Origin: Actinomycetota bacterium
Lineage (GTDB): Bacteria; Actinomycetota; Acidimicrobiia; Acidimicrobiales; Microtrichaceae
Direction of reading: 5' to 3'
Length of the DNA stretch: 64,000 nt
Assembly: GCA_016870275.1 (NCBI GenBank)
Contig: VGBZ01000001.1
Span: forward strand, 163,719 to 227,718
Part shown: one piece after another, positions 16,788 through 24,952 of the stretch
Layout: each line of letters starts with the position of its first letter
Position numbering within the stretch: the first letter of the stretch is position 1
Program-made: the position numbers and the translations under genes
Notes under the pieces: model-generated
The model's input: only the letters and a program-made list of their open reading frames with translations
The model's database searches: none
What the model was told of the DNA's origin: nothing

Positions 16788-18875
16788 CTACGGGGCCGCC
16801 GGCGCGGACTGCGGCCCGACGTTGCCAGCCGAGTCGAACGCAGCAACGGTCCACACGCTGAGCAGATCATCTACGGGCACGTAGACAGCATTCTGCGCCG
16901 AGGCTACTTCGATGCCGTTGCGATAGACCACGTAGCCCGCCACGCCCACGTCGTCTCGGCCCTCGATCCACGCCAGCGTGTCGGGTGTGGCGAACGTGAG
17001 GCCTTCGGGCGCCGCTGGGGGTGCCGTGTCCGGGGCTCCGATGGTGAACACCGCACACTCGTCGTCGAGCGCCACCGGCAGCGTCACGCTCTGGCCCGCA
17101 ACGGTGGCGGCAACCGCCTCGGTGCCGGTCGGTGTGACCCGACGGATCGTCGAGGTGGACACCCAGTCGGGGACGTCCACGGTCACGTTGCCCGAGACCG
17201 GGTAGTTCCAGTAGGTCGGGTACCAGGGAGGCCCGTTTGCGGTGTACCGGAGGTTGCACGCCACGACCACCTGACGCTCCTCTCCGACGATCGTGCGTGT
17301 CTTGATGTACGGAGAGTCGGCCGACGAGGACTCCTCGACCTCGCCGTAGGTGAGGACGTCGCGCACCTGCCGGACGACCCCGACGTCGCGCGGTGCCTGG
17401 GCCATGGCGGCTGCATACTGCGGGTCGCCGAGGTAGTCGCTGTTCCAGACGAACCAGTTGATCCCGTCGGCGCCACCCATTACCGACAGCCAGAACTGCG
17501 TGCTGACTGCCCAGGCGCTCGGCTGGCAGTTCCACGCGGAACTCGCAGCGAGCTGCGGCCAGATCCACATGGGGAGCGGCTCGGTGTTGTCCTTGAGGAC
17601 GTCGGTGTAGTCGAGGGCCTCGATCATGTCGGCGTTCCGGGCCCAGTTGGACCCGAAGATCGCATTGGGTGCGCACACGACGTAGTGGTCGTGTCCGGTG
17701 ATGTCGGGGATCTGCCCGTACTCGTTGAACTTGCGTTGCATCGCGAAGTTCACCCACATCGGGTGGGTGGGGTCGAGCGCCCTGTACTGGTCCACCCGTG
17801 CAGCGACCGCGGCTGAGGTGTCCTCGGGCTCGTCGCCCAGGTCGGGCTCGTCGCTGAGGAGCCACGAGCGGATGCCCGGGTTGTTCTGTTGGGCCGCCAC
17901 GGTGGCCGGATTGGCGAACCGCTGGGCGTTGGTCTGGATCCGCCAGCGGTCCCACAGTTCTGCGAACTTCGGCGAGGCGCCACCGACGATCTGGTCCACG
18001 GGGACCTGCTTGGTCGCCTGCTTGGCCTCGTCGCTGCGATCGGGAAGCTCACTGTGCCACGTCCCCAGGTCGAACTCGGGCTCGATCAGCCGCAGCGCAC
18101 CGAGCACCCACTCCTGTTGGCCCCCGAGACCGATCGCTCCGACCTGCAGCGCCACCGGAGCCATCACCGGTGCCGGTGCGTCGAGTTGGATCCGGATGAG
18201 CAGGACGCGGTCGGGCTCGACGGTCCAATCGCCGTCGGGCGTCGAGACCGACGGGTCGGTGACGGGGATCCGGACGTCGTCGTTCACTGCGAGGTGATTG
18301 ACGGTGTAGGCCACGTCGGAGCGGTTCCGGACCGTCACGAACAGCTCGGTCCGATCAGCGCTCGCCACGATCGAACCCACCTTGAGGACGGCCCCGCGCA
18401 GCTTCGCCGATCGGGTGACGGTCAGGCCGTTCTCGGTCTCGACGTCGACCTGGACCTGCTCGTCGGCACGGAGCGGTGCGGTGATCCCCTTGATGGTCAC
18501 CACCGCCGAGGACGTCGGCGAACCCGCCGGGCCGAGCTCGGGCGGCCAGACACGCCACCACTTCAGACCCGGGAGCGACTCGACGGGAATGCCGTTGACG
18601 AGCACCTGCTCGATACGGTCGGTCGTCGGATTGGGATTGTCGACCCGGAACAACAGGAGTCCGCCGCCGTCGTTGTAGGGCGACTCCTCGACGTAGCGAG
18701 CATCGCGTGTGGCCGGGACGAACGTCATGCCCTCGACCGTCGCCGAACCCAGCGCACCCGTCGGCGGCGGGACCGTGGAGACGCAGGCCACGGTCACCAG
18801 ACCGACGACCGCTACGACTGCGAGCAACGCCACACCCGTTCGACCAACTCCCCGTCGACCGCTCTGTGCTCTCAC
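16788..18875 (-). CDS. secreted glycoside-hydrolase-like lipoprotein with C-terminal Fn3-like domain
   Basis: The 695-residue product has a lipobox LVTVAC (Cys 31), an N-terminal beta-rich region (about 45-270), a barrel-like middle with SWLLSDEPDLGDEP (a likely catalytic Glu) and aromatic-rich stretches (WIWPQLAAS, INWFVWNSDY), a beta domain, and a terminal fibronectin-III-like module (APEGLTF...DVGVAGYVVYRNG). It looks like a surface endoglycosidase of the TIM-barrel type, but I cannot assign a GH family. GTG 18875 is chosen for its GGGGGG ribosome site about 6-8 nt upstream; an ATG at 18896 would put that site inside the gene. Confidence 0.72.
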   Translation of the reverse strand: MRAQSGRRGVGRTGVALLAVVAVVGLVTVACVSTVPPPTGALGSATVEGMTFVPATRDARYVEESPYNDGGGLLLFRVDNPNPTTDRIEQVLVNGIPVESLPGLKWWRVWPPELGPAGSPTSSAVVTIKGITAPLRADEQVQVDVETENGLTVTRSAKLRGAVLKVGSIVASADRTELFVTVRNRSDVAYTVNHLAVNDDVRIPVTDPSVSTPDGDWTVEPDRVLLIRIQLDAPAPVMAPVALQVGAIGLGGQQEWVLGALRLIEPEFDLGTWHSELPDRSDEAKQATKQVPVDQIVGGASPKFAELWDRWRIQTNAQRFANPATVAAQQNNPGIRSWLLSDEPDLGDEPEDTSAAVAARVDQYRALDPTHPMWVNFAMQRKFNEYGQIPDITGHDHYVVCAPNAIFGSNWARNADMIEALDYTDVLKDNTEPLPMWIWPQLAASSAWNCQPSAWAVSTQFWLSVMGGADGINWFVWNSDYLGDPQYAAAMAQAPRDVGVVRQVRDVLTYGEVEESSSADSPYIKTRTIVGEERQVVVACNLRYTANGPPWYPTYWNYPVSGNVTVDVPDWVSTSTIRRVTPTGTEAVAATVAGQSVTLPVALDDECAVFTIGAPDTAPPAAPEGLTFATPDTLAWIEGRDDVGVAGYVVYRNGIEVASAQNAVYVPVDDLLSVWTVAAFDSAGNVGPQSAPAAP

Positions 18876-19031
18876 GTGTGAATCCCCCCGATTCATCGTT
18901 CGTCGCTCAAACGGTGTCGAACCCACCCCATCGGTGGTGTTCGGCCCTGTCCGAGCGAAGGCTGTCGTCGCCGGGCCTGCCGTAGCCGACCCGGTCGTGA
19001 TCGCCGGACGCCACCGGCACCACGCCCGATC

Positions 19032-19060
19032 ATGTTAGGTAACCTCACGAAAGCAGACAA
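19032..19060 (-). promoter_or_regulatory. sigma70-like promoter for the secreted glycosidase-like gene
   Basis: On the minus strand TTGTCT (19060-19055) and TAACAT (19037-19032) are separated by 17 nt, each matching 4 of 6 consensus bases. Transcription would start near 19024, giving a leader of about 150 nt before GTG 18875. Confidence 0.5.
19037..19045. promoter_or_regulatory. palindrome AGGT-A-ACCT, operator candidate
   Basis: A perfect 9 bp odd palindrome lies in the spacer of the minus-strand promoter, touching its -10 box, between the divergent secreted-glycosidase and AraM-like genes. A repressor bound here would control both. The rest of the 18876-19137 intergenic shows nothing else I can name. 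Confidence 0.4.
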
Positions 19061-19137
19061 GGCTCAACGAGCAACGACGGGAACATCTGCCCGGGCCATC
19101 CGGGCCGGCCGCCAAAACAGCGGGAGGACGAGGAACC

Positions 19138-20151
19138 GTGATCACAGCCAGAGGGTTCGACGTCGACTATGGCCGGGGCCAACTCGCCGGCCGGCTCGAC
19201 AACATCGGGCCGTGGGTCGCCCTGACCCAGCCCGAACCGTGGGAGCGACTCGGACCGACCCTCCCGGCCGCACCGGAGCAGATCATCTGGGCCGGCGATC
19301 TGCGTCCCGCCCACCTCGACAGCCTGATCGCAGACCTGCCGGCGGAGGCGGCACTCGTTGGAATCGGTGGCGGTTCGGCCATGGACACCGCCAAGTGGCT
19401 CCACCACCGCACCGGCCGCACGCTGGTGCAGGTGCCCTCGCTGCCGTCGGTCGATGCGTGTTTCACGCGGATGACCGCCCTGCGTGATGCCGGGGGCGTC
19501 CGTTACGAGGGCGACTCGGTGCCCGAGGTCGTCATCGTCGACTTCGACCTCATCTGGTCCGCACCACGAGCGCTCGTCTCCGGCGGCATCGGCGATGTGT
19601 TGTCGTGCCACACCGGACTGTTCGACTGGGCCCTCGGCGCCGCCGCCGGTCGCGATGCACCGTGGGACGAGGAGGCGGCTGCCCGAGGCCGCGAGTACCT
19701 CGACGATCTCGAGGTACTCGCCCCACTCCTCGCCGCCGGCGAGGACCAGGGGATCGAGATGCTCATGGAGTGCCACCGAGACATCGGCTGGCTGTGCCAC
19801 GAACTCGGCCACGCCCGGTTCGAGGAGGGTTCGGAGCACTTCTGGGCATACGCCTTCGAACACGTGACCGGCCGGACGATCATGCACGGCGAACTGGTCA
19901 CCTTGGGAGTGCTGGTCATGTCGATACTCCAGGGCAACGACCCCGACCGACCCCGCCGCATCGCTGACGCAGCGGGCGCCCGAACCGATCTCGACGAACT
20001 GGGGGTGGCCTGGTCCGAGGTCGAGGCCGCACTCGTGCGTCTACCGTCGTTCGTCGAGGAGCAGAGACTCTGGTATTCGGTAGCCAATGGCCTCGAGGTC
20101 GGCCCCGAACAGCTCGGAGCCGCCCGTCGGGCGCTCCGCGTGCTGGACTGA
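19138..20151 (+). CDS. AraM/glycerol-1-phosphate dehydrogenase-like metal-dependent dehydrogenase
   Basis: The 337-residue protein has the iron-ADH-superfamily nucleotide motif GIGGGSAMDTAKW (about 75-87), a PSLPSVDACFT segment, and metal ligands expected at the Asp of GIGDVLSC and the His residues of FEHVTGR and MHGELV. AraM-type enzymes reduce dihydroxyacetone phosphate to sn-glycerol-1-phosphate. The match is to the superfamily, and another sugar-alcohol dehydrogenase is possible. GTG 19138 has a GGAGGACGAGG ribosome site. It is followed after 45 nt by the GH38 gene, so it probably belongs to glycan catabolism. Confidence 0.78.
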   Translation: MITARGFDVDYGRGQLAGRLDNIGPWVALTQPEPWERLGPTLPAAPEQIIWAGDLRPAHLDSLIADLPAEAALVGIGGGSAMDTAKWLHHRTGRTLVQVPSLPSVDACFTRMTALRDAGGVRYEGDSVPEVVIVDFDLIWSAPRALVSGGIGDVLSCHTGLFDWALGAAAGRDAPWDEEAAARGREYLDDLEVLAPLLAAGEDQGIEMLMECHRDIGWLCHELGHARFEEGSEHFWAYAFEHVTGRTIMHGELVTLGVLVMSILQGNDPDRPRRIADAAGARTDLDELGVAWSEVEAALVRLPSFVEEQRLWYSVANGLEVGPEQLGAARRALRVLD

Positions 20152-20196
20152 CGCCCGCCCACCGGCCGCCTGCGGCCTGAGACCAGGAGTGCCGAC

Positions 20197-23100
20197 GTGC
20201 ACGACGACCGCAACATCACCGAGGCCCGCATCGACCGGGTGTTCAACCAACGCATCCGACCAGCGGTGTTCACCGACTCGCTGACCTTCGACGTCGAGGC
20301 CTGGGAGGTAACGGGCGAACCGGTGCCGGTGACCGAGGCCGTCGCCGCCGACTACGCACCGTTCAGCGTCGGATCCGGCTTCTCCCGGCCCTGGGGCACG
20401 ACGTGGTTCAAGATGAGCGCAACGGTCCCCGAGCACTGGGCCGGTGAGCACGTCCAAGCGGAGATCCACCTCGCCTACTCCGACATGCCCGGCTTCACGT
20501 CCGAGGCGCTCATCTGGACGCAGACCCCCACGGGAGAGTGGACGCCGTGGCGGGGCATCCACCCTGCTGCCCATCACGTCACCCTCGCTCGGCCCGCCGC
20601 CGGTGGCGAACGCATCGAGTTGCTCGTCGAAGCAGCGTCCAACCCGTCGATCATCGAAGGGTTTCCCGATGCGAACAGCGACCTCGACACCGCCGGGACC
20701 ACCCCGATCCACACCCTGGCATCGGCGCGCCTCGTCGTGCGCCACGACGACGTGCACGGCCTGATCCACGACGTGTCGGTCCTGCGGAGCATCATGCGCC
20801 AACTTCCGCTCGATCAACCGCCGCGCTGGGAGATCCTCGGTGCGCTCGAAGCCGCAATCTCGGCGATCGACCTCGAGGACGTCCCCGGCAGCGCCGGCGC
20901 AGCGCGTGACGCCCTGAGCGGGATCCTGGCCCGGCCGGCACCGCAGTCGGCGCACCGGGTCTCGGCCATCGGACACGCTCACATGGACACGGCGTGGTTG
21001 TGGCCGCTGCGTGAGACGCAACGCAAGTGCTCACGGACCTTCGCCAACGTGCTCCGGCTCATGGAGGACCACCCCGAGTTCCGGTTCTGCTGCTCGCAGG
21101 CCGCTCAGTACGAGTGGATGCTCGACGACTACCCGCACCTCTTCGCCGAGATCAGCGCTCGTGTCGCCGAGGGCCGATGGGTTCCCGTCGGTGGCATGTG
21201 GGTCGAGGCCGACACCAACCTCGCAGGCGGCGAGGCGCTCCTCCGTCAGTTCACCCACGGGCAGCGTTTCTTCGCCGAGCACTTCGGCCTTCGTTGCACC
21301 GAGACGTGGATCCCCGACGTGTTCGGCTACCCGGCATCGCTCCCGGGCATCATGGAGCACGCCGGCATCGAGCGGTTCCTGACCCAGAAACTCTCGTGGA
21401 ACCAGACCAACCGGTTCCCGCACCAGAGTTTCTGGTGGGAGGGAATCGACGGCTCGACGGTGTTCACCCACTTCCCACCCGTCGAGACCTACAACGCCAC
21501 CTTCGAACCGCACGAGTTGTTCTTCTCCGTGCGGAACTTCGCCGAACGGGGCCGCGCCACGAGGAGCCTCATGCCCTTCGGCTGGGGAGACGGCGGTGGT
21601 GGACCCAGCCCCGACATGATGGAGACGTTCCAACGCACCCGGAACCTCGAGTGGACACCGTTGCTCGAGATCGAGTCGCCCGAGGCGTTCTTCGACGCCG
21701 CCATCGAGGAGTACCCCGACGCACCACGGTGGATCGGCGAGCTGTACCTCGAGATGCACCGGGGAACCCTCACCTCGCAGGCCGACACGAAGGTCGGCAA
21801 CCGTCGGTGCGAACTGCTCCTGCGCGAGGCCGAGTTGTGGTGGACCACAGCAGCGACGCTGCTCGGGAATCCATCGCTCTACCCGGCCGCCGAGTTGGAC
21901 CGGATATGGAAGACGGTGCTGTTGCACCAGTTCCACGACATCCTGCCCGGGAGCTCGATCGGGTGGGTGCACCGGGAGGCTGCCGCCACCTACGCCGAGT
22001 TGGGCGCACGCCTCGAGGAACTGATCGCCGAAGCGCTGACGATGTTGGCCCCGACGGGACCGGCTGTGGCCAATGCCGCCCCCGACGCCCGCACCGAGGT
22101 GGCCGTGCTGGACGCCGACGATCCCACGACCAGTGCCGTGGCCGGATCCTCCTGGGCCCAGGCACTCAGCGACGGGTCCACCGCCGTGGTCGTCTCGGTC
22201 CCGGCGCTCGGTGTGGTCCCCCTCGGCGACCACCGGCTCGACGGTGCCGTCAGCGCCGAGACCACCGCCGGCTCCACGGTGCTCCGCAACGAGTTCGTCG
22301 AGGCCCGCATCGACGCCGATGGGACGATCGGCTCGCTGGTCAACAGGCGAAGCGGCCGTGAGCTCGTCGTCCCCGGCGAGCGAGCCAACGAACTCCAGAT
22401 CCACCCTGATCTGCCCAATGCGTTCGACGCCTGGGACATCGAGCACTTCAACCGCCGTCAGGTGGCGCCGATCGACGGACCGGTCAGCATCGAGGTGACC
22501 GATACCGGACCGCTCGTGGCGCGCGTGGTCGTCGAGCGGACCTTCCGGTCCTCGACGGTGAGGCAGACCTTCGAACTCCGGGCCGGTTCGCCCCGGCTCG
22601 ACGTGCACGCCGAGTTCGACTGGCACGAACAGGAGCAGCTCCTGCAGGTGGCCTTCCCGTTGGACCTGCACACGACCGACCTCACCCGTGAGATCCAGTT
22701 CGGTCGCACGACCACGGCGATCCACACCAACACCAGCTGGGACGCCGCTCGCTTCGAGGTGTGCGCACACCGATGGGTCTCCCTGGGCGAACGAGGTGCT
22801 GGACTGGCGCTGCTCAACAACGGCCGTTACGGCCACCACGCCGAGCGGGGACGGTCCGAGTCCGGGGAATCCACCACGACCCTGTTCCTGACGCTGCTCC
22901 GAGGTGCTCGCTACCCCGACCCACGACAGGACCAGGGACTGCACCGTTGCACCTGGTCGCTCATGCCCCACGACGGCGACCTCGATGCTGCGGGTGTGGT
23001 GGCCGAGGGGTACCGGCTGAACCTGCCGGTTCGCTTCACTGCGGATGGCACCCGCAACGACCCGTCGCCGCCGATCATCGCCGTCGATGGCGCCGGCGTC

Positions 23101-23361
23101 GTCGAGGCCGTCAAGCTCGCCGACGACGGCTCTGGCGACGTGATCGTCAGGCTCTACGAACCCGCCGGCGGACAGGCTCCCTGCACGCTCCGGGCGGGCT
23201 TCCCCGTCGATGAGATCTCCGCCACCGACGCCCACGAGTCGGCCGAGACCTCGGTGCGGCTGCCGCAGCTCGTCACCGACGGCGACGACACCGGCGGCGA
23301 CGCCGCTCGTGCCCGACTCCGGCCGTTCCAGATCGCCACCCTCCGGTTGTCGCCACGTTGA
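20197..23361 (+). CDS. glycoside hydrolase family 38 alpha-mannosidase
   Basis: The 1054-residue protein is full length for bacterial GH38. Zinc ligands are visible as H260-A-H262-M-D264 (GHAHMDTAW). The nucleophile is D374 (IPDVFGYPASLPG), and a third motif, HQFHDILPGSS, starts at H577. After the alpha/beta barrel and helical bundle there are two beta-sandwich domains to the C-terminus. No signal peptide, so cytoplasmic action on imported alpha-mannosides is expected. GTG 20197 has AGGAG 8 nt upstream. Confidence 0.95.
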   Translation: MHDDRNITEARIDRVFNQRIRPAVFTDSLTFDVEAWEVTGEPVPVTEAVAADYAPFSVGSGFSRPWGTTWFKMSATVPEHWAGEHVQAEIHLAYSDMPGFTSEALIWTQTPTGEWTPWRGIHPAAHHVTLARPAAGGERIELLVEAASNPSIIEGFPDANSDLDTAGTTPIHTLASARLVVRHDDVHGLIHDVSVLRSIMRQLPLDQPPRWEILGALEAAISAIDLEDVPGSAGAARDALSGILARPAPQSAHRVSAIGHAHMDTAWLWPLRETQRKCSRTFANVLRLMEDHPEFRFCCSQAAQYEWMLDDYPHLFAEISARVAEGRWVPVGGMWVEADTNLAGGEALLRQFTHGQRFFAEHFGLRCTETWIPDVFGYPASLPGIMEHAGIERFLTQKLSWNQTNRFPHQSFWWEGIDGSTVFTHFPPVETYNATFEPHELFFSVRNFAERGRATRSLMPFGWGDGGGGPSPDMMETFQRTRNLEWTPLLEIESPEAFFDAAIEEYPDAPRWIGELYLEMHRGTLTSQADTKVGNRRCELLLREAELWWTTAATLLGNPSLYPAAELDRIWKTVLLHQFHDILPGSSIGWVHREAAATYAELGARLEELIAEALTMLAPTGPAVANAAPDARTEVAVLDADDPTTSAVAGSSWAQALSDGSTAVVVSVPALGVVPLGDHRLDGAVSAETTAGSTVLRNEFVEARIDADGTIGSLVNRRSGRELVVPGERANELQIHPDLPNAFDAWDIEHFNRRQVAPIDGPVSIEVTDTGPLVARVVVERTFRSSTVRQTFELRAGSPRLDVHAEFDWHEQEQLLQVAFPLDLHTTDLTREIQFGRTTTAIHTNTSWDAARFEVCAHRWVSLGERGAGLALLNNGRYGHHAERGRSESGESTTTLFLTLLRGARYPDPRQDQGLHRCTWSLMPHDGDLDAAGVVAEGYRLNLPVRFTADGTRNDPSPPIIAVDGAGVVEAVKLADDGSGDVIVRLYEPAGGQAPCTLRAGFPVDEISATDAHESAETSVRLPQLVTDGDDTGGDAARARLRPFQIATLRLSPR

Positions 23362-23395
23362 GTGACCACTGATGGCCTTCACGATTGCGACTGAC

Positions 23396-23401
23396 TAGCG
23401 T
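23396..23401 (+). promoter_or_regulatory. TAGCGT box upstream of the SixA-like gene
   Basis: TAGCGT fits TANNNT and ends 9 nt before ATG 23411; the intervening sequence has no ribosome-binding site. Near-leaderless start proposed. Confidence 0.4.
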
Positions 23402-23410
23402 CGAGCGACA

Positions 23411-23881
23411 ATGACCGTCTATCTGGTGCGTCACGCCTCGGCGGGCACCCGCAACCACACCGACCCCTCCGACCGCAGCCGGATCCTCGATGAGTCCGGC
23501 ACCCTGCAGGCCGAACAACTCGCCGGCTGGCTCCGACACGAGGACATCCGTCGGATCGCGAGCAGCCCCGTTCGCCGCTGCGTCCAGACCGTCGAGCCCC
23601 TCGCCAAGGTCCTCGACCTGACCGTGACCCCCGACGAACGACTCGGGGAAGGTTCCGACCTCGAATCGGCCTGGCTGGCGCTCACCACCGCTGCGAGGTC
23701 CCGGGGTGACAGCGTCCTGTGCAGCCACGGCGACCTGATCCCCGAACTCATCAGCCGGCTCCGACGTCGAGGCATGCAGGTCCCGGGTCGGAGCGGCTGC
23801 AGCAAGGGTTCCACCTGGGTGCTCCAGCACTGGAACGGCGAGTGCTTCGCCACGGGCCTCTACACGCCCGTCAAGGTCTGA
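23411..23881 (+). CDS. SixA-like histidine phosphatase family protein
   Basis: The 156-residue protein has the RHG-type motif at the N-terminus (LVRHASAG, catalytic His about residue 8), a SSPVRRCVQT second motif near 52-61 and a CSHGDLIPE segment with the second catalytic His near 105. Relatives dephosphorylate phosphohistidine or small phosphoesters. It is monocistronic, between the GH38 gene and a lipoprotein gene. The true substrate is unknown. Confidence 0.85.
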   Translation: MTVYLVRHASAGTRNHTDPSDRSRILDESGTLQAEQLAGWLRHEDIRRIASSPVRRCVQTVEPLAKVLDLTVTPDERLGEGSDLESAWLALTTAARSRGDSVLCSHGDLIPELISRLRRRGMQVPGRSGCSKGSTWVLQHWNGECFATGLYTPVKV

Positions 23882-23986
23882 CTCCCGTCCGAACTCGATT
23901 GAGGGTCGACCGGCCGGTACGGGTGCGGTTATCATCCTGGCGGCCCACTGGCACGGAGTCAGTGGCATCGGAGGGGGTTGAGGACC

Positions 23987-24889
23987 ATGGCGAACGCCCG
24001 TGGAGTCCGAGTCGGTCGGGGTCGCATCAGCGCAATCGGCATCGCTGTGCTGGCGGGTCTCGCCGTGATCGCTGCGTCGTGCACGCCACCCACCGGACCC
24101 GCTCCGAGAAACTGGAAGGTGCGCCCGGTGTCGATCGAGGTCCTCGATCAGGAGGACACCGACGGCGGTGACGAGCCCTACGTGATCCAGATCGGGTTCC
24201 GCTCCAAGCTCGGCGTCGCCGGGTCCACCGATGTGAGCATCGCGTCGCAGTGCCGCTCCGGTGCGCTGCCGCCCGCCGACAGCGGCCCGGTGGGTGCGGT
24301 GGTTTCGGTCCCGCCGGGGAGCGCCGACATCTCGTTCCCGGGTGTGACCAACCTCGACGTCGGTGACCTCGCTCTGGGCTTCGCTCCGCTCGAGATCATC
24401 GGGACGCTCGCATTCGTGGCGGAGCGGGACGGCATCTTCGCCACGTGTGCGATCACCGACCTGCTGGACTCGTCGGTGCGGCCGCTGCTCGACGATGCCC
24501 TCGAGCTGCTGATCGCCTCGCAACCGGTCCCACCGACGCAGGAACAGCTGATCGCTCTGATCACCGACAACATCAGCTCACTCCTCGGGGTCATCGGGGG
24601 TCTGATCGCAGCGTTCATCGAGGGTTTCGGCAACCCCGACGACATCATCGGTATCGCCGCCCAGATCCACCTCCCGACCGCCGGTGCGTTCACCAACCTC
24701 CTGAACACGGCGTTCCAGATCGCAGGCCTCTTCGAGCCGGACCTGAGCCTCGGCATCCTGCCGCTCGATCAGCTCGGCTCGGGCCTGAAGATCCGTGTGG
24801 GTTCGCTGACGTCCTCGACGGTGGACATCCTGCTGGGGGTCCCGGGCACCTCATACCGCTACCGGTCGAGCGTCATTCCCGACAACTGA
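23987..24889 (+). CDS. hypothetical lipoprotein
   Basis: I do not recognise this 300-residue protein. It has a basic start, a hydrophobic core and a lipobox IAASC (Cys about 29) followed by TPPTGP. The mature part is rich in hydrophobic and small residues, with a mildly amphipathic stretch (LLGVIGGLIAAFIEGFG) around 200-215. ATG 23987 is preferred over a TTG nine bases earlier because of the GGAGGGGG ribosome site. A TATCAT box at 23930-23935 could be its -10 (weak). Confidence 0.7.
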   Translation: MANARGVRVGRGRISAIGIAVLAGLAVIAASCTPPTGPAPRNWKVRPVSIEVLDQEDTDGGDEPYVIQIGFRSKLGVAGSTDVSIASQCRSGALPPADSGPVGAVVSVPPGSADISFPGVTNLDVGDLALGFAPLEIIGTLAFVAERDGIFATCAITDLLDSSVRPLLDDALELLIASQPVPPTQEQLIALITDNISSLLGVIGGLIAAFIEGFGNPDDIIGIAAQIHLPTAGAFTNLLNTAFQIAGLFEPDLSLGILPLDQLGSGLKIRVGSLTSSTVDILLGVPGTSYRYRSSVIPDN

Positions 24890-24942
24890 CGCCGTCACGA
24901 GCGGCTGACGCCGTCACGAGCGGCTGACGCCGTCACGAGCGA
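24886..24942. repeat. 19 bp tandem repeat between convergent genes, spanning a stop codon
   Basis: Three copies of ctgacgccgtcacgagcgg lie at 24886-24904, 24905-24923 and 24924-24942 (last base differs). The first contains the stop codon of the lipoprotein gene, so every copy carries a TGA. CGTCA and TGACG of neighbouring units can pair as 5 bp stems with an 8 nt loop, so the array might also act as a weak bidirectional terminator. Confidence 0.85.
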
Positions 24943-24952
24943 CACGCCGTCG

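Noticed and set aside
21031..23382. A 783-codon minus-strand frame over the GH38 gene
   Set aside because: It mirrors a clear GH38 enzyme with intact catalytic motifs and has shadow-type composition.
23899..23935. TTGAGG/TATCAT promoter before the hypothetical lipoprotein
   Set aside because: The gap between the boxes is 25 nt, too long for a normal promoter. Only the TATCAT box is mentioned as a weak -10.
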